64,000 nucleotides of DNA from Zoogloea sp. LCSB751 (lineage in GTDB: Bacteria > Pseudomonadota > Gammaproteobacteria > Burkholderiales > Rhodocyclaceae). Every line of letters starts with the position of its first letter. Within the stretch, counting starts at the first letter, position 1. The stretch is taken from positions 124,001-188,000 of the forward strand of contig NZ_MWUM01000003.1 of NCBI RefSeq assembly GCF_002028455.1. Direction: 5' to 3'. Of this stretch, positions 8,184 through 15,865 are shown piece after piece. The notes beneath the pieces are model-generated. The model was not told the origin of the DNA. It searched no databases and was given only the letters and a program-made list of their open reading frames with translations. The translations under genes were made by a program, and so were the position numbers.

Positions 8184-9605
8184 ATGGTCCCAGAAACCTC
8201 GAAACAACCGGCGGAGCCGATCCCTACGCGCATCAAGCTAACGACCGACAGAATTCGCCGCTTCACGTGCCCGCCGGACAAGTCCCAAGCCTTTCTCCGC
8301 GACCTGATCGCACCGGGGCTGGGCGTCCGCGCAACGGCGGGTTCCAAGTCCTACATCTTCCAGTCCAAGCTGAAGGACGGGCGCACGGTGCGGATCACCA
8401 TCGGCGACTGGCACACGCTGGACCTTGACCAAGCGCGGGAAGCCGCACGGCAACTTCAGGTGATTGTGGATCAAGGGAGAGACCCCCGCCAGGAGAAGCG
8501 AAAACAGACCGCCGAGGCCGTCGCACAGCTCGAAAGGGGCCGTCTGATACAGGCACCTGCCCTCGAAGCGTGGGCGCATTATATCCGTGCACGCCGCCAC
8601 CATTGGGGAGAAGCACACATTGCCTGCCACGAGGATGCCGCCAAGCCTGGTGGCGAGCCCCGCCCCCGGGGCCGGAAGGGCCTCACACAGCCCGGCATTC
8701 TGCGTGCCTTGCTGGAGCAGCCGCTAAGCCAGCTCCGAGCGCCCACCATCGAAGCCTGGCTGAAGGCAGAAGCCGCCGTGCGCCCCACCCGCGCCCGGCT
8801 GGCCTACAGCATCCTGCGCGCGTTTCTCAACTGGTGCGCCGAGACTGCCGAGTACCGCGACCAGGCCGACCCAACCGCCTGCACCACCAAGGCCGTGCAG
8901 CAGGAGCTGCCGAAGAAGAAGGCCCGGAAGGATGCGCTGCTGCGGGAGCAGCTCGAGGCATGGTTTCGGGAGGTGCAGTGCCTGCACAGCCCCGTGGTGG
9001 CCGCCTACCTACAGGGCATCCTACTGACCGGCGCCCGCCCTGGTGAGCTGTGCATCCTGAAGTGGGAAGACGTGGACTTCCAGTGGAACAGCCTGACCCT
9101 TCGCGATAAGGTTGAAGGGGACCGGACAATACCCCTGACGCCCTACTTCGCCGCGCTGCTGCGCGACCTGAAGGCGAGGAACGAGACACCGCCACGGCAG
9201 CCCACTAGGCTGAAAAAAAAGGGCCAACAGGAAGAAGCCACCGCCGCGGATCCGTGGCAGCCCTCCCCGTGGGTGTTCAGCAGCTCGCAATCTGCAACCG
9301 GCTGGCTGCAGGACCCGAGCAACCAGCACAAACAGGCTTGCCGCCGCGCCGGGATAGAGCCCATCACCCTGCACGGCCTGCGCCGCAGCTTTGGCTCCCT
9401 GGCCGAATGGACAGAAACGCCCGCCGGCGTTGTGGCACAGATCATGGGCCACAAGCCCAGCGCCACCGCGGAGAAACATTACCGGGTCCGACCGCTCGAC
9501 CTGCTACGCATGTGGCACACCAAGATTGAAGCCTGGTTGCTCGAGCAAGCAGGCATGGAACACCCCGCAGAAGCAGCCGCCGGCCCGCGTCTCGTCGCAA
9601 AGTAA
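8184..9605 (+). CDS. int: Tyrosine-type site-specific integrase
   Basis: This is an integrase of about 473 residues that would catalyse insertion and excision of the element. It has an N-terminal arm-binding region (GLGVRATAGSKSYIFQSK, a DUF4102-like segment), a core-binding SAM-like region and a C-terminal catalytic domain. Catalytic residues are visible: Arg285 in LTGARPGEL, His397 and Arg400 in LHGLRRSFG, His423 in GHKPS and Tyr433 in KHYRVR. I chose the ATG at 8184; the frame is open to a TTG at 8130, but that would translate through the repeat region. The gene lies next to the rluB-side attachment site. Confidence 0.93.
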   Translation: MVPETSKQPAEPIPTRIKLTTDRIRRFTCPPDKSQAFLRDLIAPGLGVRATAGSKSYIFQSKLKDGRTVRITIGDWHTLDLDQAREAARQLQVIVDQGRDPRQEKRKQTAEAVAQLERGRLIQAPALEAWAHYIRARRHHWGEAHIACHEDAAKPGGEPRPRGRKGLTQPGILRALLEQPLSQLRAPTIEAWLKAEAAVRPTRARLAYSILRAFLNWCAETAEYRDQADPTACTTKAVQQELPKKKARKDALLREQLEAWFREVQCLHSPVVAAYLQGILLTGARPGELCILKWEDVDFQWNSLTLRDKVEGDRTIPLTPYFAALLRDLKARNETPPRQPTRLKKKGQQEEATAADPWQPSPWVFSSSQSATGWLQDPSNQHKQACRRAGIEPITLHGLRRSFGSLAEWTETPAGVVAQIMGHKPSATAEKHYRVRPLDLLRMWHTKIEAWLLEQAGMEHPAEAAAGPRLVAK

Positions 9606-9608
9606 AGT

Positions 9609-9650
9609 TGAACTTGCAACCTGAACTTAACCGTCCCAATGGATTACAAT
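9609..9650 (+). promoter_or_regulatory. Direct repeats and -10 box before the toxin-antitoxin pair
   Basis: TGAACTT is repeated at 9609-9615 and 9622-9628, and AAGTT (9605) pairs with AACTT (9624) as an inverted repeat. A TACAAT -10-like box lies at 9645-9650. The arrangement suggests an autoregulated toxin-antitoxin promoter. If the -10 is used, transcripts would start almost at the ATG at 9657. Confidence 0.35.
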
Positions 9651-9656
9651 TTAAAC

Positions 9657-9998
9657 ATGATCACCGTTGCCGAACTGGGCAGCTTTGCCAGGCAAGCAGA
9701 AAAGCTCCTCGGCGAAGCAGAACGGCGAGACCTGATCAGCTACCTGGCTGAACACCCTCGGGACGGCGATTTGATGGAGGGCACCGGTGGTATCCGGAAG
9801 CTACGTTGGGGGCGTGGGGGCCAAGGTAAGAGCGGCGGCGTACGTGTCATCTACTACTTCCACGATGAAGGTATGCCGCTCTACTTGCTGACGCTATTTG
9901 CCAAGGGCGACCGCGCCAATCTGACAAAGGCTCAGCGCAACGAATTGGCAGAACTGGTCACCTTGCTGGTTGCTGCATGGAGGAAGAAACGGAAATGA
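9657..9998 (+). CDS. RelE/HigB-family toxin
   Basis: The 113-residue protein looks like a type II toxin of the RelE/ParE superfamily, which usually cleaves mRNA on ribosomes. It has the order helix pair, then GTGGIRKLRWGRGG, GGVRVIYYF and LYLLTLFAKGDRANL, matching the beta-sheet and basic active-face pattern of HigB/RelE proteins. I start at the ATG at 9657 because relatives begin MITV; an earlier ATG at 9639 overlaps the probable -10 box. The stop overlaps the antitoxin start as ATGA. It probably stabilises the element in the host. Confidence 0.82.
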   Translation: MITVAELGSFARQAEKLLGEAERRDLISYLAEHPRDGDLMEGTGGIRKLRWGRGGQGKSGGVRVIYYFHDEGMPLYLLTLFAKGDRANLTKAQRNELAELVTLLVAAWRKKRK

Positions 9999-10282
9999 GC
10001 ACTGCATTTGAAAGCATCAAGCGCGGCCTGCTGGAGGCTATCGACCACGCGGAAGGCCTTACCACGGACACCATCATCCATCGCCCCCGGCCGGTGGATG
10101 TGAAGGCTCTGCGTGCCAAGGTGGGAATGACTCAGGAACAGTTTGCCGCCCGCTTTGGCTTCTCCAAGGCCACCCTCCGCCACTGGGAACGTGGCGACCG
10201 TTCTCCTCACGGCCCCGCACTCGTCCTGCTGAACGTCATCGAACGGAACCCCAAGGCTGTAATCGACGCGCTGACCGTCTGA
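9995..10282 (+). CDS. XRE-family antitoxin (HigA/NadS-like)
   Basis: The 95-residue protein has a Cro/CI-type helix-turn-helix: VKALRAKVGMTQEQFAARFGFSK then TLRHWERGDRSPHG. It follows the toxin with a 4-base ATGA overlap, the usual order for HigBA/NadS pairs in which the antitoxin is second. It would neutralise the toxin and repress the shared promoter, perhaps through the direct repeats at 9609-9628. A second start at 9977 lies inside the toxin gene and is less likely because a GGA-rich ribosome site precedes 9995. Confidence 0.82.
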   Translation: MSTAFESIKRGLLEAIDHAEGLTTDTIIHRPRPVDVKALRAKVGMTQEQFAARFGFSKATLRHWERGDRSPHGPALVLLNVIERNPKAVIDALTV

Positions 10283-10300
10283 GCACAACGTTTTCCGATC

Positions 10301-10362
10301 ATGCCGCGCCTAGCCTTTGGCCGGGCGAAAAGCCGGACACCTTCACCGACCTGGCGCGGCAT
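10301..10362 (+). repeat. 10-bp inverted repeat enclosing an inner hairpin
   Basis: ATGCCGCGCC at 10301-10310 is perfectly complementary to 10353-10362. The 42-base loop contains an inner GGCC/GCC stem with a GAAAA loop near 10319-10335. No T run follows, so it is not a classical terminator. It could be a structured 5' RNA for the next gene or a protein-binding site. Confidence 0.45.
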
Positions 10363-10394
10363 ACCAATGAAGGAACGCCACGAAGGGGCGCCCC

Positions 10395-11204
10395 ATGGTG
10401 AAACTCTCTCCCGAGAAACAAGCGGAAATCGATAAGATATTTTCAAAGATATACGTGGGGCTGCCTCCTGAGGCGCAGGCCAAGATCAACCAGATCCGGG
10501 CAGAGGGAATCCAAGAAATTGAGGACGGCAAGATCGAATTTGAAGCCCGTATCAAGCAACTCAAATCGGGGCACTTCCGACTTGTTCCCATCGCGGAGTT
10601 GGCCTGGAATGCAGCGTTTGCTGCTCGCAAGGCAGAGCCCTTGGAATCGCGCAAGGACCTCTCCGCTTGCGAGTCCGGAAGGGCCTTCATCCGGGCAATA
10701 AAGGCGGCCCTTTTGGACGGAAGCCTTGTTGCCCGCGAACAGGGGAGTGGGATTCCCGTAAATGATCGTTCGTGGTGCCTGGAGAACGACGACATCACGT
10801 CACTGCCGGCAATGATGCCTCACGACCGGTTGATGGTGCGCACCGATGAAGTTAAGGCATGGCTCGAGAAGATGGGAATCGCGACGGATGCTTTCCCTCT
10901 GCTGAACTTGGCTGCCGAAGGCCTCTCGTTGACGCAGCAGGCTCCGACCAAAGCAGAACCGGAAGAGCCCGTCGGCGAAGAAAGCGGCGCTGCACACGCG
11001 CGGCAGGCGGAGGAATCACCAGAGGAACGAGGCGAGCGGATTTATCGCAGATCTCAAGAACTCGGAGGCACTAGGAAAAAAGGAGTCACGCGTGCACTCG
11101 CGCAAGAGGAGGCGGTGAGGAATGGAAAACCGTGCTCAGAGAGCAATATCAAAAGAATCCTGGCGGACCACGAAAGACGGCAGGCAGGCAAAACCACAAT
11201 CTAG
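10395..11204 (+). CDS. Hypothetical element protein
   Basis: I do not recognise this 269-residue protein. It starts with a charged helical segment (VKLSPEKQAEIDKIF), has a central region resembling a plasmid or phage regulatory protein (CESGRAFIRAIKAALLDGSL, then DRSWCLENDDI), an acidic Glu/Ala-rich linker and a basic C-terminal segment (RIYRRSQELGGTRKKG, SNIKRILADHERR) that could be a helix-turn-helix. The basic tail and its place just before the palindrome array at 11215-11330 make a DNA-binding role possible. There is no signal peptide or membrane segment. Confidence 0.6.
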   Translation: MVKLSPEKQAEIDKIFSKIYVGLPPEAQAKINQIRAEGIQEIEDGKIEFEARIKQLKSGHFRLVPIAELAWNAAFAARKAEPLESRKDLSACESGRAFIRAIKAALLDGSLVAREQGSGIPVNDRSWCLENDDITSLPAMMPHDRLMVRTDEVKAWLEKMGIATDAFPLLNLAAEGLSLTQQAPTKAEPEEPVGEESGAAHARQAEESPEERGERIYRRSQELGGTRKKGVTRALAQEEAVRNGKPCSESNIKRILADHERRQAGKTTI

Positions 11205-11214
11205 GTTCCAGGAA

Positions 11215-11330
11215 GTAGACATGCTGACTGCAAGGCATGTCTACCAAACTAGACACGTGTCTAGTTCTGCACATTTCTTTAACTAAACAATCACTTAAAT
11301 AGACATGTTGCGAGACATGTCCATGTCTCG
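11215..11330 (+). repeat. Array of AGACATG palindromes (operator or replication region)
   Basis: Three perfect inverted repeats lie in 116 bases without a gene: 11215-11224 with 11235-11244 (10 bp, spacer 10), a 20-bp uninterrupted palindrome at 11247-11266, and 11311-11319 with 11322-11330 (9 bp, spacer 2). All share the half-site AGACATG or AGACAC. AT-rich sequence fills 11268-11300. The last repeat fills the spacer of a weak promoter-like pair (TTGCGA, CTTAAG). The array precedes a small helix-turn-helix gene and the replication gene, so it may be an operator, an origin, or both. Confidence 0.7.
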
Positions 11331-11375
11331 CTTAAGGTTTCTCTCGTCAAAACCAATCCAACGATGGTGGGAACG

Positions 11376-11573
11376 ATGACGAGAGATATCCAAGCCAACG
11401 ACTGCAGCGAATTCAAACTGAGTACGGCCGAGTTTGCCGCGCTCCAGAGCGCCAAGCGCCAGACCATCCACAAGCATCACAGCCAGAAAGGCTCCTACTA
11501 CGGGGTTCGCCCGCAGAAGCTTCCCTCTGGCAAGCTTCTCTGGCCCGCGATCCGCGTCACCCTCGACGCCTGA
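11376..11573 (+). CDS. Small HTH protein, AlpA/excisionase-like (paralogue 1)
   Basis: This 65-residue protein contains KLSTAEFAALQSAKRQTIH and YYGVRPQKLPSGKLLWPA, a pattern that fits a small winged helix like AlpA/excisionase or MerR-type DNA-binding domains. It is clearly paralogous to the protein at 19767-20021 (shared LSTAEFAAL, YGVRP.KL and LLWPA). I chose the ATG at 11376 because GGTGGG precedes it; another ATG lies at 11364. It sits directly after the palindrome array, which it may bind. Roles as recombination directionality factor or regulator of the replication operon are inferred. Confidence 0.65.
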   Translation: MTRDIQANDCSEFKLSTAEFAALQSAKRQTIHKHHSQKGSYYGVRPQKLPSGKLLWPAIRVTLDA

Positions 11574-11588
11574 TCAAGGCTCCGGGCC

Positions 11589-11882
11589 GTGCCCACCTTC
11601 CGCGCCATCGCCGCCCGCTGGCTTCCGCTGGCCCGGAAGGCTGCCGGGCTGGCTGACGTGCCGGCCTCTGCATTCGGCCGGGCATGGGATAAGGGAACGC
11701 CCCAGGACCGGCGCCTACTCGCGATGATTGCCCAGGTGCCCCACCCCGAGGACGTGGCCGCGCTGCCGTGGCTGAAGATCGCCCCGGCGGTCCGCCCTGT
11801 GATCGCGGCACGGGCCCGCAAGATGCACGACTGGCTGGGCGCATTCGTTGCCGAGCCGGAAGCCGACGAGGCCGGGCGATGA
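11589..11882 (+). CDS. Hypothetical protein preceding the replication gene
   Basis: This 97-residue protein has no recognisable family. It is Ala/Arg-rich, with PTFRAIAARWLPLARKAAG at the start and no membrane segment. The start is a GTG at 11589. Its TGA overlaps the ATG of the replication initiator at 11879, so the two are probably translationally coupled and it may assist replication. An alternative later start cannot be excluded. Confidence 0.5.
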   Translation: MPTFRAIAARWLPLARKAAGLADVPASAFGRAWDKGTPQDRRLLAMIAQVPHPEDVAALPWLKIAPAVRPVIAARARKMHDWLGAFVAEPEADEAGR

Positions 11883-13738
11883 TGCGCCTCCGTGCCCAGC
11901 CTTCGCGCCTCCGCCGCCTGCCCCCATGGCGGCCTGCAGCAGGCAGTGCCGGCACGCGCCGTGCAGATGAGGAGTTCATCGCCTACTGCCTGGCGCCCAT
12001 CCCGTCCGAATGGCGCCCGGAAGTGACCGCCGGGTATGAGCTGCGGCGCACCTCCAAGGGTGAGGCCGCGGCCAACACCTGGCTTCGGGAGATCGGCGAG
12101 CGCCTGCGAGCACTCCCCTTGCCGGTGCCCCTGTCCGCCACCGATGACGACGTCCAGGCCAAGGCCGACCGCCTCGCCCGCCAAGCGTTTGAGCGCCAGA
12201 GCCCCAAGAGGGCCGCGAGCGCCTCCAATGACTTTTCCCTGATCGGCACCTATCGGGTGCTTTGCGCTTTCTGCGTCGACAACTTCATTGAGCCACCCGC
12301 CGTGAAGGACGGCACCGAGGAAGAGGTTAAGGGTGCCGTCGCTCGCATGGTTTGCCGCAAGTGGTGGCGCCGCCAGGTGGGCCGGCTGCACCAGCGCACT
12401 AAGGAAGCCTGCGCGATCGAGCTATTCGGCATCGTGCATGCCAAGAAGCAGAAGTATGTGACCAACGCCAACGTGAGGCGGTGGGAGCGGCAGAAGCGGC
12501 GCAACGCTGCTTACCTGGAGGGGCTGGAAGCGGTCAACCAACACGACTACGCAGCCACCCTTGCCGAGCTGGCCGAGAAGAGCACTGCCAACCCCGCCAT
12601 CCGCCGCGGGGAGCTGTTGGCCCGCGCCCGGGGCTTCGAGGAGATCGCCCGAGGCTTGGAGCATGCAGCCTTCTTCATCACCGTTACCTGCCCCTCTGCC
12701 ATGCACGCCAAGCGCGCGGTGTACCGCAAGGGGCTGCCGGTGCGGGTGCGGGACAACCCTTCTTTCGATGGCACCACGCCGCGGGAAGCACAGCAGCATC
12801 TGTGCAAGGCCTGGGCGAAGACTCGCGCTTACCTGCAGCGCCGCGGCATCCGTCTCTATGGCTTCCGGATCGCCGAGCCCCACCAGGACGGCGCCCCTCA
12901 CTGGCATCTGCTGCTGTTCATGCCGGCCGCCGCCATCAGGCCGGTGCGCGAAGCCGTCACCCGCTACTTTCTGACCCAACACAGCCCGGACGAACCCGGG
13001 GCCCTGAAGAATCGGGTGAAGTTCGTGCCGATCAAGATGGACTCGGCCCATTCGGCAACGGGCTACATCCTGAAGTACATCGCCAAGAACATTGACGGCT
13101 ACAAGGTGCAGCAGGATCTGTTCGGCGACGACGCCATTGAGGGCGCGGCGCGGGTGAATGCGTGGGCGTCCACGTGGGGTATCCGGCAGTTTCAGCAGGT
13201 TGGCGGCGCGCCGGTCGGCGTGTGGCGCGAGCTGCGCCGCATGGAGGCCGCGCCCGAGCATACGCCCCTGATCGAGACCGCCCGCCAGGCCGCCGACGCG
13301 GGCGACTGGGCGAGCTACGTGAAATGCCAAGGCGGGCCGGCAGTGGCCCGCAAGGATCTTGCCGTTTCCCTGGCGAAGACCCGCCCCGGCGAACAGTGGT
13401 GCCCGATTACGAAGGCGCCGGAGCCCGCTCCCCTCACCCGCTACGGTGAAACCCGCCCAGCGGGCGTGTATGGCGTGCTCGATACCCACAAGGACCGCGC
13501 CTTCGAGAGTCGCCGCTTCAAGTGGGAGATTCGCCGCGCTTCGAGCCCGGACAAAGCAAGGCCCGCCCGGGCCGCCGCGCCTTGGACTCGTGTCAATAAC
13601 TGTACGCACCAGTCCTCAGCTGGGCACCAGTCCTCTGCTGGCCAATGCTGCAGTTCCCACGCTTCATCCGACAAAGCTTCGGAATGGCCCCCCATTACTT
13701 GTAGCCCCGCCTCCCGACTCACGCCGCAATTACCTTGA
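11879..13738 (+). CDS. P2 GpA-type rolling-circle replication initiator
   Basis: The roughly 619-residue protein matches the phage P2 A protein family, HUH endonucleases that nick the origin and stay linked to the 5' end. The metal-binding HxH motif is visible at His341-Trp-His343 (PHWHLLLF). The two active-site tyrosines, spaced by three residues, are Tyr396 and Tyr400 in GYILKYIAKN. The C-terminus carries a tandem HQSSAG repeat. The ATG overlaps the preceding stop. It implies that the element replicates on its own after excision, with the nick site either inside the gene, as in P2, or near the palindromes at 11215-11330. Confidence 0.9.
   Translation: MMRLRAQPSRLRRLPPWRPAAGSAGTRRADEEFIAYCLAPIPSEWRPEVTAGYELRRTSKGEAAANTWLREIGERLRALPLPVPLSATDDDVQAKADRLARQAFERQSPKRAASASNDFSLIGTYRVLCAFCVDNFIEPPAVKDGTEEEVKGAVARMVCRKWWRRQVGRLHQRTKEACAIELFGIVHAKKQKYVTNANVRRWERQKRRNAAYLEGLEAVNQHDYAATLAELAEKSTANPAIRRGELLARARGFEEIARGLEHAAFFITVTCPSAMHAKRAVYRKGLPVRVRDNPSFDGTTPREAQQHLCKAWAKTRAYLQRRGIRLYGFRIAEPHQDGAPHWHLLLFMPAAAIRPVREAVTRYFLTQHSPDEPGALKNRVKFVPIKMDSAHSATGYILKYIAKNIDGYKVQQDLFGDDAIEGAARVNAWASTWGIRQFQQVGGAPVGVWRELRRMEAAPEHTPLIETARQAADAGDWASYVKCQGGPAVARKDLAVSLAKTRPGEQWCPITKAPEPAPLTRYGETRPAGVYGVLDTHKDRAFESRRFKWEIRRASSPDKARPARAAAPWTRVNNCTHQSSAGHQSSAGQCCSSHASSDKASEWPPITCSPASRLTPQLP
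13607..13642 (+). repeat. 18-bp tandem repeat inside the replication gene
   Basis: Positions 13607-13624 and 13625-13642 are near-identical direct copies, and each also contains an imperfect CAG...CTG palindrome. They encode the repeated HQSSAG in the C-terminal tail of the initiator. They may be simple slippage, but repeats inside a GpA-type gene are also where a phage origin could lie. Confidence 0.6.
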
Positions 13739-13750
13739 GGAATCCAGCCA

Positions 13751-13927
13751 ATGTCTAACCAGCCCCCTCTTACCAACAACGAAATCATGGCTCTGCGTAT
13801 AGAGCTATTCGTCGCAGAAATGCGCAGAGCTGCCCTTCACGCACAACTCGAAAGGGCTGGCGATCACGCCTTCCTCACCGCTCTCGCCAATGGGCAATCC
13901 ATCACCGAAGTACCCGACTGCCTCTGA
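13751..13927 (+). CDS. Small hypothetical protein (58 aa) before the capsid gene
   Basis: An ATG at 13751, preceded by TGAGGA at a good distance, opens a 58-residue frame ending TGA at 13925-13927. The product starts MSNQPPLTNNEIMALRIE and is predicted to be mostly one long helix (LRIELFVAEMRRAALHAQLE). It fills the gap between the initiator and capsid genes exactly. I do not recognise a family. Its position suggests a small regulatory or capsid-associated protein. Confidence 0.6.
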   Translation: MSNQPPLTNNEIMALRIELFVAEMRRAALHAQLERAGDHAFLTALANGQSITEVPDCL

Positions 13928-13946
13928 ACACTTACACAGGAAAACC

Positions 13947-14975
13947 ATGAACCACTACGCCATGCAGCCCGGCACAGCCAAACAACTGGACACCTACCGC
14001 CAAGCCCTGGCCAGGATGAACGGCGCCGACAGTGCAGAACGCAACTTCACTGTGGCCCCTTCGGTTGCACAGGCCCTTGAGACGAAGATGCAGGAAACCT
14101 CCGAGTTTCTGAGCCTGATCAACATCCAGGCCGTTGATGAAGCGGCTGGAGACCTGCTGGGACTGAACGTCTCCAGCACAATTGCTGGGCGGACGCCCAC
14201 AAACGCCGTACGCATGCCCGCGGATCCAACCACTTTGGACGGAACGGGTTACCTATGCCGACAAACCGACTTCGATACGTATATCGAATACTCAAACCTA
14301 GATCAGTGGGCCAAGTTTCCCGACTTTCAGAGCCGCATTCGCAACGCCATCCTTCAGCAAATGGCGCGTGATCGGCTAATGATCGGCTGGAACGGTACCT
14401 CTGCCGCGTCCACCACCAACCGCATCGCGAACCCCCTTCTGCAGGACGTCAACATCGGTTGGATCCAGAAATTGCGCATTGCGCGACCCGGCAATGTCCT
14501 CTCCGAATGCCTCCACGGCTCCGGCAAGGTTCTGGTTGGCATGACCGGCGACTACAGCACCATCGACTCCCTCGCACGCGACGTCTTCAACAACCTGATT
14601 CCGTCCTGGTATCAGGACATGAGCTTTGGCTACGTAGCCATCATGGGCCGCGCACTGGGCGCCGACCGCCTCTTTCCCCTAATTAATGCCACTCAGCCCC
14701 CTTCTGAAATGATGGCAGCCGACGTGATCCGGTATTCGAAGAAGCTGGCCGGAACGATCCCCGTGGTTGAAGTTCCGTTCTTCCCCGAACGATCGCTGAT
14801 GATCACCCCGCTGTCCAACCTTTCGATTTATTGGCAACGCGGCACTCGACGGCGTCGCGTAGTCGACAACCCCGCCCGTAATCGGATCGAGGATTACCAG
14901 TCCATCAATGAAGACTACGTAATCGAACAGCCCGATCAGTGCGTCCTCATCGAGAACATCGAGTTCATCAGCTAA
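13947..14975 (+). CDS. P2-family major capsid protein (GpN-like)
   Basis: The 342-residue protein aligns by eye with phage P2 GpN along its whole length. Shared stretches include FTVAPSVAQALETKMQET, NPLLQDVNIGWIQKLR, NNLIPSWYQ, the MMAADVI segment, and LSNLSIYW near the C-terminus. P2 GpN is 357 residues and loses its first 31 on maturation by the GpO protease. A similar 30-residue leader is present here, although no GpO-like protease gene is visible. An AGG-containing ribosome site precedes the ATG at 13947. The neighbours are not the P2 order O-N-M, so capsid assembly would need helper functions. Confidence 0.92.
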   Translation: MNHYAMQPGTAKQLDTYRQALARMNGADSAERNFTVAPSVAQALETKMQETSEFLSLINIQAVDEAAGDLLGLNVSSTIAGRTPTNAVRMPADPTTLDGTGYLCRQTDFDTYIEYSNLDQWAKFPDFQSRIRNAILQQMARDRLMIGWNGTSAASTTNRIANPLLQDVNIGWIQKLRIARPGNVLSECLHGSGKVLVGMTGDYSTIDSLARDVFNNLIPSWYQDMSFGYVAIMGRALGADRLFPLINATQPPSEMMAADVIRYSKKLAGTIPVVEVPFFPERSLMITPLSNLSIYWQRGTRRRRVVDNPARNRIEDYQSINEDYVIEQPDQCVLIENIEFIS

Positions 14976-14993
14976 CCCCTCTTGGAGATCCAC

Positions 14994-15854
14994 ATGCACA
15001 ACTACACCGTCAACAGCCTAAATGTGACCATGGAGGCCGCGATGAAAACCGACCGGGGGCCGGACTTCTCGTCTCTGCTGAAGAACCGCCAGCGCATCGA
15101 GGAACTAGACAAGCAATGCAGTAGGCTGAACAAAGCCATTTCCGCGGGAACAGCACACCTGGCGAAAGCGGAACGGAAGTCCGCCGAAGCCGCCCGGCTT
15201 CTCACCAAGCAAACCGAGAAGATCAAGGGCGCCCTACTGACCGGTAAAAAGCCGAACCCGGAAGACAGGATCCACTTCGAAGGCCGCATCACCGAGTTGC
15301 ACGAACTCGATGATGACTTCCCCGCCAGCCCTGCGGAACTGAAGGCAGCCCTGACCGAACTTCAAGCCGAGCTTTCCTCGGTGGAGTTCGAACGTACCGA
15401 GTGCCTCCGCCGCGCCCGTCGACTCGCGCAGCAGTACTTTACGGAGAACTTCGAAGACCTCGAGATCCGCTACCAGGAACTGGTAGCGATGACCCGCGAG
15501 TGCTTGGAGCACATGCTCGTCCAGGCAGCCATGGCCGGCACCTTCTTCGACTATCAGGACCCCGAGCACCGCCGCCGCAATGGCGGCGACACCCGCAATC
15601 CCTCCATGGTCAAAGCACTCAAGTACATCCAATACACGGCCGCCATGATCAACGGCAACTGGACCGAAGGCCTGCAGATCCAGCCCGAGACTGTGTTGAT
15701 CCATGCCGACCAGGACATGCAGCGCATCATCGATGGCCTGAAAGACTGGCGCGCACTCCCAGTGAACGCCATCCGCAGCCGAGCAACCGCCGACGAGACC
15801 ATGAAGCAGCGTTTCGCTGCCGCTCAGGCCAATCGCCAAGCCCAAGATCTTTAA
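14994..15854 (+). CDS. Coiled-coil protein downstream of the capsid gene (unknown)
   Basis: This 286-residue protein is not a family I recognise. Residues about 25-150 are highly charged and helical, with heptad-like stretches (NRQRIEELDKQCSRLNKAI, ELKAALTELQAELSSVEFE) typical of coiled coils. The rest is helical with MVKALKYIQYTAAMING and a polar C-terminus. GGAG lies 6 bases before the ATG at 14994. It directly follows the capsid gene with an 18-base gap. P2 has the terminase subunit M there, which this does not resemble. A scaffold or size-determination factor is a tempting guess from shape and position only. Confidence 0.65.
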   Translation: MHNYTVNSLNVTMEAAMKTDRGPDFSSLLKNRQRIEELDKQCSRLNKAISAGTAHLAKAERKSAEAARLLTKQTEKIKGALLTGKKPNPEDRIHFEGRITELHELDDDFPASPAELKAALTELQAELSSVEFERTECLRRARRLAQQYFTENFEDLEIRYQELVAMTRECLEHMLVQAAMAGTFFDYQDPEHRRRNGGDTRNPSMVKALKYIQYTAAMINGNWTEGLQIQPETVLIHADQDMQRIIDGLKDWRALPVNAIRSRATADETMKQRFAAAQANRQAQDL

Positions 15855-15865
15855 GGATAGCCGCC

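Noticed and set aside
11215..11330. Palindrome array as an intrinsic terminator for the upstream gene
   Set aside because: The stems are not followed by T runs, and the shared half-site in three separate palindromes fits protein binding better.
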